DNA from: JADKIH01 sp031417395
Lineage (GTDB): Bacteria; Bacteroidota; Bacteroidia; AKYH767-A; 2013-40CM-41-45
Length of the DNA stretch: 64,000 nucleotides
Direction: 5' to 3'
Assembly: GCA_031417395.1 (NCBI GenBank)
Contig: JANOVM010000030.1
Coordinates: 141,233 to 205,232, forward strand
Part shown: piece after piece, positions 33,417 to 41,442 of the stretch
Layout of the letters: each line of letters begins with the position of its first letter
How positions within the stretch are numbered: the stretch's first letter is position 1
Program-made: the position numbers and the translations under genes
The notes under the pieces: model-generated
Seen by the model: only the letters and a program-made list of their open reading frames with translations
Database searches by the model: none
Told to the model about the DNA's origin: nothing

Positions 33417-35669
33417 TTAAGCCTTTTTTATTCCAAAAGGTACATGGAATTGTAATGTGATAAAACGTCCGATTTGACGCACAGGAACCGGGTTTTGATA
33501 CTTTAAACGTGAAAGATGGCTATAATAACCTTCATTCAATAAATTGTTTACGGAAATTGAAATGTCAAATAACTGTTGACCCATCATAAAACTGCCGCCC
33601 ATATTAATATCAAACAATGAATAACCATCCGTAGGAGTATCGTAAGAGAATAAATTATATTTATCCTGTTTAAAATAATTTCGTACTCCCAAAGAAATAT
33701 AAGGCCTGTACATGTAATTCATTTTTTCAGATTGAAAACGGACTGCTCCTGTCATTTTATCCGCCGGCATAAAAGGAAGATTTTCGTCTGAATCCTTAAA
33801 CTTTCCCCTTACCCTTGAATAGGCAGTTTCTACTACCAGCCATTTTACCGTTTTTGGATGAAGACTAAATGAGAATTCACCTCCATTTATTTCAGCATCG
33901 TCATGGGTATATGTAAGAGGAGCAAAAGTTCCTGTAGACAACAAAATACCAAAATCCGTAGACTTTCCAAGGTATGCATAGTTTTCAATTATATTATAAT
34001 AAGCATTTAATCCAAGTGATATACTTGGTGAATTCCATAAAAATTCAAAATCGCTTTCGTAATTTCTCTCCTCAGTAATTTTCTTTAAAAGGTCTTGTTT
34101 TATGGTTATATCATACATAGATGATACCCGGCTAATTTCATCGGGAATTGAAAAACCGGTAGACTCATTTAATTTTATGGTAATTGCTTCTGTTGGATGA
34201 TATGCCATACCAATAGAACCACTTGGTATGTTATAATCGGTAACTGTATTAGCATAATTATCGTTCACCTTCCTCATATCCATTCTGCCTCCTGCCAACA
34301 GGTTAATTTTAGGCAAATCGTATCGTAACAAAAGGTAAAGTCCACCGCCTGATTTTTTAAAGTCAGGTGTAGAAGAGGCTACATACATGCCAATATTCTG
34401 TTGAGACATTTGTGTGCCTGCTGTATACCCGAATTTACGGCTTGTATTGCTGATGAATTTAATGTCGAAGTTGCCGATGGAACTCTTTTCTTTATCATCC
34501 TTGCCATTCGTTTCGCCGGACAGCGTAATTTTTATTTCTGATTTTTTAATTAAAACGTTACTCTCTGAAGATATAGTCAGTCGTGAATTATCATCAAAAG
34601 GTTCAGTAATCTTGCGTTTGCGCTCTTCATTTACTTCAATTAGTGCAATATCGTTTTCATCGAGCGACTTTAATATTTCATATTGAGATTTTAAAAATGA
34701 TACTGTCAATTTGCTCTGACCCCATTTTTTGCTAATACCTAATACACCTTTCACAGTACCGGTATTAAAACCGCTGTGATAAGCAAAATCCTTTTCTTCA
34801 GTGTTTTTCTTTACCTTATCTCCTTCACCCTGGATGTAACTTACATGTGATTTTCCTCCCAAACGCAAAGAAAAAAAAGTTCCTTTTTTGCCACTGCCTT
34901 TTACACCTGCATCAACATTCAATCCAACTGTGTTTGTAAAAAAACCAAGGTTAACATCGCCGTTTACTGTGCCGGCAGCAGGCATCTTTTCATCCCGGAA
35001 AATCAAAACTCCACCCATGGCATTTTCACCGTAAATTAAAGATGCAGGTCCTTTTACCCATTCTACAATTTCCGTTCCTTCATCAATTAGTTCATTGGAA
35101 TAATATTCATTCCATGATTTATGAAGCAAAGGTGCTCCGGACTGATACATTGCAACATGATTTAACGACAAACCACGTATCATTGGTTTGTTTATGGCTC
35201 CGAAAGAAAAAACATCAAAGCCGGGCTGATAAGCGAGTGCTGTCAAAAAAGAATTATTTCCTGTTCGGCGTAATTGAGAGCCGGAAAATAAATGTACTGC
35301 ATACGGAATATTGTCAGGAAATTTTTTCATAAAACTCATTTCACTAACCTCCTGCAACGGACCTTCAAAGGGTTCCATTTCAATATTAACTACCGTTGCA
35401 CTATCAAAGGTGTTAATCTGCTTAAACACGCTTTTATACCCACGTTTTGTAAATTGAAGTCCTACAGCTCCTATACCGACATTTCTGAGAATATACGTAC
35501 CACCTTCTCTGGTAAAATCGATTCTTTCAAATTCAGGAATATAGACAGATACACCTTCCAGTAAAAGGCTTTTATCTATTTTGTCTGTTACTAAACCACT
35601 AACTGTATGCTGGCTCTTCACGTTGAGAAAGGATAATAATAGCATAATTATCCCTGTTAATTTTTTCAT
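33417..35669 (-). CDS. TonB-dependent receptor with carboxypeptidase regulatory-like domain
   Basis: A 750-residue outer-membrane receptor. A signal peptide is followed by a carboxypeptidase D regulatory-like (CarboxypepD_reg-type) domain (~20-100: VSGLVTDKIDKSLLLEGVSVYIPE), then the plug (~115-215: NSFLTALAYQPGFDV, PMIRGLSLNHVAMYQSG, VEWVKGPASLIYGENAMGGVLIF). The rest is a 22-strand-type barrel ending in VSVNNLLNEGYYSHLSRLKYQ and a final-strand-like RFITLQFHVPF. It is a single receptor without a SusD partner, so iron-siderophore, cobalamin or similar import is likelier than glycan uptake. No TonB-box-adjacent regulator is visible; monocistronic. Ligand unknown. Confidence 0.93.
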   Translation of the reverse strand: MKKLTGIIMLLLSFLNVKSQHTVSGLVTDKIDKSLLLEGVSVYIPEFERIDFTREGGTYILRNVGIGAVGLQFTKRGYKSVFKQINTFDSATVVNIEMEPFEGPLQEVSEMSFMKKFPDNIPYAVHLFSGSQLRRTGNNSFLTALAYQPGFDVFSFGAINKPMIRGLSLNHVAMYQSGAPLLHKSWNEYYSNELIDEGTEIVEWVKGPASLIYGENAMGGVLIFRDEKMPAAGTVNGDVNLGFFTNTVGLNVDAGVKGSGKKGTFFSLRLGGKSHVSYIQGEGDKVKKNTEEKDFAYHSGFNTGTVKGVLGISKKWGQSKLTVSFLKSQYEILKSLDENDIALIEVNEERKRKITEPFDDNSRLTISSESNVLIKKSEIKITLSGETNGKDDKEKSSIGNFDIKFISNTSRKFGYTAGTQMSQQNIGMYVASSTPDFKKSGGGLYLLLRYDLPKINLLAGGRMDMRKVNDNYANTVTDYNIPSGSIGMAYHPTEAITIKLNESTGFSIPDEISRVSSMYDITIKQDLLKKITEERNYESDFEFLWNSPSISLGLNAYYNIIENYAYLGKSTDFGILLSTGTFAPLTYTHDDAEINGGEFSFSLHPKTVKWLVVETAYSRVRGKFKDSDENLPFMPADKMTGAVRFQSEKMNYMYRPYISLGVRNYFKQDKYNLFSYDTPTDGYSLFDINMGGSFMMGQQLFDISISVNNLLNEGYYSHLSRLKYQNPVPVRQIGRFITLQFHVPFGIKKA

Positions 35670-35758
35670 AAATCTTAAAATAGCTGATTATTGAACTACA
35701 TTATTCAGAAAGTAAATAAGCATAATATTCCGTGCATTGTCAACATAAAAATGCAATA

Positions 35759-35790
35759 TTTGAAATTTAATTTCTTAATTTTTACCTTTG
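35759..35790 (+). promoter_or_regulatory. Candidate promoter for the mutS2-like gene
   Basis: TTTG (35759-35762) lies 20 bp upstream of TACCTTTG (35783-35790), a good match in sequence and spacing to the Bacteroidota -33/-7 promoter. The inferred leader would be ~130 nt and contains the hairpin at 35845. Confidence 0.5.
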
Positions 35791-35844
35791 AAAAGCGTCA
35801 AACAAAACAGTCAAAATACCTTAAATTTGTGTATTAGGTTTAAT

Positions 35845-35873
35845 AAACCACTGCCTGCTCAAAGCTGTGGTTT
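35845..35873 (+). promoter_or_regulatory. Leader hairpin with T run upstream of the mutS2-like gene
   Basis: AAACCAC (35845-35851) and GTGGTTT (35867-35873) pair around a 15-nt loop, followed by more T. It could be a weak terminator or attenuator 52 bp before the GTG start. Confidence 0.35.
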
Positions 35874-35924
35874 TTCATTTTATACCTGCAGCTTACACTC
35901 TACTCTTCCTAAAAGATCCCCTCT

Positions 35925-38003
35925 GTGAATATTAATGGCAGCGATACACTCCATCTTTTTGAATTCGACCAAATATGCGAAAAGGTAGCGAATTTATGCA
36001 GGTGCTCGTCTTCCCATAGCCGGGCAGAAAATTTAAGACCGTTTACTGACAGAGAAGAACTTAAAATAGCTTTGTTACAAACCGAAGAGTACAGACAAAC
36101 ACTTGTAAACAGGGGTTATTTTCCGGATACCTATTTTGATGATTTTGAAGCTGAAGCAGGACTACTGCAAATTCCGGGATCGGTATTGAATGAGGCTCAG
36201 TTCAGTTTAATTCGCTCTGCATCTCTAATTGTCAATTCAATTCTTAAATTTTTTAAAGACAGGGAATCTTCTTTTCCTTACCTATTGCTACTAAGCGGTC
36301 AGGTTTACCCTACCGATGAAATTGTTGATCTGATCAATACCATTATTGACAGCCATGCTCAGGTAAAGGATAATGCTTCTGAGGAACTGAGTCAGATTCG
36401 TTCACAACTCATTTCCAGGAGAAGGGAAGCCGACAGGAAATTCAGAACCTACATCGCTGATTTTAAGAAGAAAGGATGGCTGAGGGAGAATGAAGAAAAC
36501 TTTTATAATAACCGTCGGGTTCTTGCTGTACCCAGTGAATTCAAAAGAGACATCCGCGGACTCATACACGGAAAAAGTGATAGCGGAAAAACCACATTCA
36601 TTGAACCAGAACCATTGGTTGGGTTAAACAATGAAATCGCAGAACTGGAACAAGATGAAAAGACAGAAGTAAGAAGACTACTAAGAGAATTAACCGAACA
36701 GTTAAGAATTCATTCTAAATTAATAAGTGCTTATCATGCCTTCCTGGTAAACATGGATTTTATAAGGGCCAAAGCATATTTTGCAATAGACATTAATGGC
36801 AACCTTCCTCAACTCAATAAGAATAGCGTAATTCATCTTTTTAATGCTGTTCATCCATTATTGTTTCTGCAAAATAAAGCGCAGGGAAAAAAAGTTGTGC
36901 CGCTTAATCTTCATCTTGATTCAGAGAACAGAATATTGATTATAAGCGGACCGAATGCCGGCGGTAAATCAATTACTCTAAAAACTGTCGGACTCCTTCA
37001 ACTTATGCTGCAAAGTGGTTTGCTGATATCTGCTGAAGAAAAATCGCAGATGTGTTTCTTCAATCATTTTCTGGCTGATATTGGCGACAGTCAGTCAATA
37101 GAAAATGCACTAAGTACTTACAGCTCGCGTTTGATTCGGATGAATCATTTTTTAAAAACGGCTAATAACCGGTCGTTAATTTTAATTGATGAATTCGGTA
37201 CCGGTACCGATCCTGAATTAGGCGGTGCTATTGCAGAGGTTATACTCGAAGAGTTAAATAAAAGAAAAGCCTTTGGAATTTTTACTACCCATTATACAAA
37301 CATCAAATTACTGGCCGATGAACTAAACGGCGTTGTAAATGGATCCATGCTTTTTGACATTGAAACGCTACAGCCTAAATATCTTCTTTTACCCGGACAA
37401 CCAGGCAGTTCTTATACGTTTGAAGTTGCGGAAAAAATCGGACTTCCTCCTCATGTTATTACACGGGCAAAGAAAAAAGTGCAAACTGAAAAGTTAAAAC
37501 TAAACAGCATGCTGACATCCCTGCATCAGCAAAAAAATATTATTGAAGAAGAGCTGCGTGAACTTAAATCCAAGCAGGCGCAAACCGAAGAAGCCGGCGG
37601 ACGATTTACCGAACTTACGCAAAAGCTCACAGAGAAAATGGAAAAAGATAAGGTAAAAAGAGAAGAATTGATTAAGCTGGCTGAAATGGGAAGGAAAATG
37701 AATGCTTTAGCTGAAGAGTGGAATAAAAACAAAGATAAAAAAGCTGTCATAAAAAAATTCATCGGTGCCATTACAGCGGAAAAGAAAAAACGAGCAGCTG
37801 AAAATACGCCACAAAAGCTGGCTTTAAAACGTTCAGCATTAATTGAAAGACTAAAAAAAGAAATTCAGATTGGATCGAAAGTTCGAATGCTCAAAGGAAA
37901 AGAAATAGGAATTGTAGAAGATATTAAGAAAGATATCGTTTACGTAAACTTCGGAAATATGAAAGCTAAAGTTGCAATTGAGAACCTCGAACCCGCTGAC
38001 TAA
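35925..38003 (+). CDS. MutS2-like DNA-binding ATPase lacking the Smr domain
   Basis: A 692-residue MutS2-family protein. The N-terminal clamp and helical lever (residues 1-~300) are followed by the ABC-type ATPase: Walker A GPNAGGKS (~342-349), ABC signature-like SQSIENALSTYSSRL, Walker B LILIDEFGTGTD (~414-425) and H-loop FTTHY. A long coiled coil (~500-640) ends in a KOW-like segment (IQIGSKVRMLKGKEIGIVEDI). The C-terminal Smr nuclease domain that most MutS2 proteins carry (total near 780-800 residues) is absent, and the next gene is only 17 bp away on the other strand, so it is not displaced by a frameshift. MutS2 suppresses recombination or acts on collided ribosomes; loss of Smr may change that activity. 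The start is GTG at 35925. Confidence 0.9.
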   Translation: MNINGSDTLHLFEFDQICEKVANLCRCSSSHSRAENLRPFTDREELKIALLQTEEYRQTLVNRGYFPDTYFDDFEAEAGLLQIPGSVLNEAQFSLIRSASLIVNSILKFFKDRESSFPYLLLLSGQVYPTDEIVDLINTIIDSHAQVKDNASEELSQIRSQLISRRREADRKFRTYIADFKKKGWLRENEENFYNNRRVLAVPSEFKRDIRGLIHGKSDSGKTTFIEPEPLVGLNNEIAELEQDEKTEVRRLLRELTEQLRIHSKLISAYHAFLVNMDFIRAKAYFAIDINGNLPQLNKNSVIHLFNAVHPLLFLQNKAQGKKVVPLNLHLDSENRILIISGPNAGGKSITLKTVGLLQLMLQSGLLISAEEKSQMCFFNHFLADIGDSQSIENALSTYSSRLIRMNHFLKTANNRSLILIDEFGTGTDPELGGAIAEVILEELNKRKAFGIFTTHYTNIKLLADELNGVVNGSMLFDIETLQPKYLLLPGQPGSSYTFEVAEKIGLPPHVITRAKKKVQTEKLKLNSMLTSLHQQKNIIEEELRELKSKQAQTEEAGGRFTELTQKLTEKMEKDKVKREELIKLAEMGRKMNALAEEWNKNKDKKAVIKKFIGAITAEKKKRAAENTPQKLALKRSALIERLKKEIQIGSKVRMLKGKEIGIVEDIKKDIVYVNFGNMKAKVAIENLEPAD

Positions 38004-38019
38004 AAAGAAAATATTTATT

Positions 38020-38991
38020 TTATACTGCTAAATCATTAATGATTTTCTCAACCGAAACCCCATCAGCCTCAGCCCTGTAATTACGCACAATACGGTGACG
38101 TAAAATAGGCATTGCTACTGCTTTTACATCTTCAATATCCGGAGAATATTTACCATTCAAAGCTGCATGACATTTAGCACCGATAACCAGATATTGAGAA
38201 GCTCTTGGACCCGCTCCCCAGGACAAATAAGCATTAACATCTTTAGTGGCAGCAGGTGTAGAAGGACGAGTCTTTGTAGCAAGATTTACGGCATACTGTA
38301 AAACATTTTCAGGAATAGGAATCCTTCTGATCAGTCCCTGAAAAAATAAAATTTCTTCAGCACTGATCACTTTTTCCAGTTTAGGCGAAAAATCGGAGGT
38401 AGTGTTTTTTACAACTTCAACTTCCTGGTCAAATTCCGGATAAGTAAGCATGACGTTAAACATAAACCTGTCGAGCTGTGCTTCCGGTAATGGATAGGTT
38501 CCCTCCTGCTCAATCGGATTTTGTGTAGCTAAAACAAAGAAAGGTAAATCCAGTTTGTAACGTTTTCCTGCCGCTGTAACAGCATATTCCTGCATTGCTT
38601 CAAGAAGCGCACTTTGCGTTTTTGGCGGGGTACGGTTAATCTCATCGGCAAGAATAATATTTGCAAAAAGAGGTCCTTTAATAAATCTAAACTGACGCGA
38701 TTCATCAAGAATTTCTGTTCCAATAATATCGGAAGGCATTAAATCAGGCGTAAACTGAATCCTGTTATAAGTTAATCCGAGAGTTTGTGCAATGGTATTT
38801 ACCAGTAAGGTTTTGGCCAATCCGGGAACTCCTACAAGCAGGCAATGTCCACGGCTGAATATTGAAATAAGTACATCGCGAACGACTTCATCCTGTCCGA
38901 TTATTACCTTGCCGATTTCACTTCTCAGTTTTTTGTATTTACTTACAAAATCTTTAACAGCGTCTACATCAGAATTATATTGTGTTGTCAT
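38020..38991 (-). CDS. MoxR family AAA ATPase
   Basis: A 323-residue AAA+ ATPase of the MoxR family. Walker A GVPGLAKT (54-61), Walker B ILADEINR (113-120), sensor segment ATQNPIEQEGTYPLPEAQLDRFMF (in parts) and the C-terminal AAA lid. MoxR ATPases act as chaperones inserting metals or cofactors, or maturing protein complexes, often with VWA/DUF58 partners. Here no such partner is adjacent; the neighbours are envelope foldases, so a role in envelope protein assembly or stress is possible (inference). Transcribed with the downstream minus-strand genes; 43 bp from the end of the PpiC-like gene upstream. Confidence 0.95.
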   Translation of the reverse strand: MTTQYNSDVDAVKDFVSKYKKLRSEIGKVIIGQDEVVRDVLISIFSRGHCLLVGVPGLAKTLLVNTIAQTLGLTYNRIQFTPDLMPSDIIGTEILDESRQFRFIKGPLFANIILADEINRTPPKTQSALLEAMQEYAVTAAGKRYKLDLPFFVLATQNPIEQEGTYPLPEAQLDRFMFNVMLTYPEFDQEVEVVKNTTSDFSPKLEKVISAEEILFFQGLIRRIPIPENVLQYAVNLATKTRPSTPAATKDVNAYLSWGAGPRASQYLVIGAKCHAALNGKYSPDIEDVKAVAMPILRHRIVRNYRAEADGVSVEKIINDLAV

Positions 38992-39034
38992 ATTTTTTAT
39001 TTATAAATGTTTTTAGGTTTATAAGCAGAATTAA

Positions 39035-40408
39035 TTATTCGCTCTTCGCCCAATGTTTGAGTATAGTGCAATAACTGTATTCAGGGTTAATATTAATATA
39101 AATACTTTTTTGTTTTTTCTTAATCCAATCGTTAAGCGCTTTGGCTTGCTTTTCCGATAAGGCAACTTCCTGGACTTTCTGATAGTCGTCTTTTAAATTC
39201 GCTTTATGAGGCTTGGAACGGGATTTAACCATAACCAGACGATACGCTGCTTTCCCCTCTGATGTTGTCATTGCCAAAGGCGCTGAAACTTTATTCAAAG
39301 ACATGCTGTCAACCTGGAAAAATAATAATCGGTCTATTTTATCCGGAGATAGTTTAGCAGTATTTGTTTCAGGGTTTATGATCAAACCACCGTTATTTTT
39401 AGTATCCTCATCGTCAGAAAATTTTTGTGCCGCTTCATCAAACGAAATAGTACCCATACTGATCTGTTTGCTAAGACTGTCTAAAAACAAAAAGGACTTT
39501 TGAATATTCTGCTCGCTTATTTTAGGCTGCAACAAAATGTGCTTGACATTAATTTGTTCACCTCTGCGTTCAATAAGTTGTAAAATATGGAATCCGAATT
39601 TTGTTTCTATTACAGGAGATACATCACCGGCTTTGAGGTTAAAAGCGGCCGATTCAAATTCAGGCACCATGGAACCTCGCTCAAAGAAGCCAAGCTCTCC
39701 TCCCTTTTTTGCTGATTCAGGATCCTGAGAGTAAAGAGCGGCATAAACGGCAAAGTCAGCTTCACCGGCAATAATTTTCCTTCTGTACTCCTCCATCTGA
39801 TTGCGTATTTCCATTCTTTCTTCATAGCTGACAAGCGGTTTGCGCACTATCTGGCCAATTTCAAGCTCAGCATCAATATAAGGAACACTATCAGGATTAA
39901 TGCTTTGAAAAAATTCTCTAACATCGCTTGGACTTACTACAACATCTTTAGTGATTTTACTTTGCATCGTTTGAACCAAAAGCTGGTCCTGAATAAGTTC
40001 CCGGAAATCAGATTTTAATTGTCTGATAGTAGTATGAAAATATTCTTCAAGTTTAGCTTCTGACCCGATTTGTCTGATGTAAAAGCGCATCCTTCTGTCC
40101 AACTCACCCTCTACCTGACCTTCAGTAACAGTAACGCTGTCAATAGCGGCCTGATTCAAAAGTAGTTTTTGAAGGATTATCTGATCAAAAATTTCACACC
40201 GGGCATCTTCTGCATTTGTTACACCCTGAGCCTGCATCTGAATATACTGTTTCTCTATATCTGATTTAAGAATGATCTTATTTCCAACAATGCCCATAAC
40301 CTGATCGACTATCTGTTGAGAATTCACTGAAATTGAAAAAGAAAATAGTAAGACAAGAAAAAAACCTGCCTTTGGGAGAAAATGTAATGATGTTTTGATT
40401 TCTTTCAT
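39035..40408 (-). CDS. SurA-like periplasmic peptidyl-prolyl isomerase
   Basis: A 457-residue periplasmic chaperone/foldase. Signal peptide to ~31, then a SurA-type N-terminal helical domain (QIVDQVMGIVGNKIILKSDIE), parvulin (rotamase) domain 1 (~170-275, with DPESAKKGGELGFF, MVPEFESAAF and TKFGFHILQLIE) and a second, less regular parvulin-like domain (~280-400, VKHILLQPKISE, KFSDDEDTKNNGGLI). It should help fold outer-membrane proteins. It is the last of three adjacent foldase genes on the minus strand (with 40461 and 41443), following guaB at the head of the cluster. Domain 1 keeps the family motif residues; domain 2 is degenerate and may bind without isomerase activity. Confidence 0.9.
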   Translation of the reverse strand: MKEIKTSLHFLPKAGFFLVLLFSFSISVNSQQIVDQVMGIVGNKIILKSDIEKQYIQMQAQGVTNAEDARCEIFDQIILQKLLLNQAAIDSVTVTEGQVEGELDRRMRFYIRQIGSEAKLEEYFHTTIRQLKSDFRELIQDQLLVQTMQSKITKDVVVSPSDVREFFQSINPDSVPYIDAELEIGQIVRKPLVSYEERMEIRNQMEEYRRKIIAGEADFAVYAALYSQDPESAKKGGELGFFERGSMVPEFESAAFNLKAGDVSPVIETKFGFHILQLIERRGEQINVKHILLQPKISEQNIQKSFLFLDSLSKQISMGTISFDEAAQKFSDDEDTKNNGGLIINPETNTAKLSPDKIDRLLFFQVDSMSLNKVSAPLAMTTSEGKAAYRLVMVKSRSKPHKANLKDDYQKVQEVALSEKQAKALNDWIKKKQKSIYININPEYSYCTILKHWAKSE

Positions 40409-40460
40409 GGGACTGCAAATTTAGCAGATTATATTGGTTTCCGGCACCTAATAAAGAGGA

Positions 40461-41336
40461 TTAATAGAATTCAACATCACCGCTCTTTTTTGCATTCTCC
40501 AGGGTCTTATTTTCCATTTCCTCGATCAACCTTAGTTTTCGTTCATTAATAATCATTGAAATAATATTTTTCCTTTCAAAACTCAGCGGAGAAAGACTGT
40601 TTTTAATCATAAAACCCTTAATGTTTACAAGGTATAAAAGTGTTGAATCTTCAATTATTATTTTTCTGTTATTTTGTAAAAACTGTTCCTTATCGTAAGT
40701 CTTAATTGGAATTTCTTTCAATAAATCATCAAATAATAACCATGTATTATCGTCGAGATAATAATTGATTGCATATTGCTGACAATACTCCTTTAACGAC
40801 TGACGGTCGTTTTCATTGGAACTGACATACCACTGTTTTACCTTTTCGAGTTTGGGTGATTTCTTATTTAACTTCAGGTAAATAACCCTTATAATGTTAT
40901 CCTTTAATTCAAAATTCTGCTGATTTCGTTTATAGTATGAAACAATCTGATCTTCGCTGATTACAGTATCGAGTTTTTGTCTGACCAGTTCGTTTTCATA
41001 AGCATATGTTATCAATGAATTTCTGTATTCTTCAAGTTTTTTGGAAACCTCTTTCTTCTCATTATCCAGATTCTCTTCAGCTGTATGAAGCACAACCTTT
41101 TGCCTTACCCAATTTTCGATAAAATTTTTAACTATAGAAATGCTATCAGCTTTGGAAGCCCCGGAAGGCATTATTCCAATAAGATCGTCCTCGTATAAAT
41201 AATAGTCAAATGCTTTTGCAACCGCTTCCTTTTTTTCTGCATCATCCTTTTTAAAATACCTGCATGAATTAAAAAAAATTATAACGAAAAGAATAATAAA
41301 AAATTTAAACCAATGAAGGTCTTTAATGCATTTCAT
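40461..41336 (-). CDS. SurA-N-like periplasmic lipoprotein
   Basis: A 291-residue protein between two parvulin genes. The N-terminus is a hydrophobic signal ending in a lipobox-like FFNSC (cysteine near residue 25). The remainder is helical: FIENWVRQKVVLHTAEENL is typical of SurA/PpiC N-terminal chaperone domains, and the later FELKDNIIRVIYLKL region resembles the start of a parvulin fold, but the rotamase motifs (GG-x-L-G-F/Y and F-G-x-H-I) are not there. It is probably a chaperone-only, membrane-anchored relative of its two neighbours that works on outer-membrane proteins. Assignment rests on context plus weak sequence pattern. Confidence 0.65.
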   Translation of the reverse strand: MKCIKDLHWFKFFIILFVIIFFNSCRYFKKDDAEKKEAVAKAFDYYLYEDDLIGIMPSGASKADSISIVKNFIENWVRQKVVLHTAEENLDNEKKEVSKKLEEYRNSLITYAYENELVRQKLDTVISEDQIVSYYKRNQQNFELKDNIIRVIYLKLNKKSPKLEKVKQWYVSSNENDRQSLKEYCQQYAINYYLDDNTWLLFDDLLKEIPIKTYDKEQFLQNNRKIIIEDSTLLYLVNIKGFMIKNSLSPLSFERKNIISMIINERKLRLIEEMENKTLENAKKSGDVEFY

Positions 41337-41442
41337 TCAGTGAGATAAAAAACAAGTGCAACCTAAAAATAGAAAGGCTTGCACCTATTTGTTAAAAAAA
41401 AGATAACCGGAAGAACCATACAACTTTTTATGTTGTATATGT

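Noticed and set aside
34414..35564. Several plus-strand frames opposite the TonB receptor
   Set aside because: Antisense to a complete receptor gene; no start context or domain.
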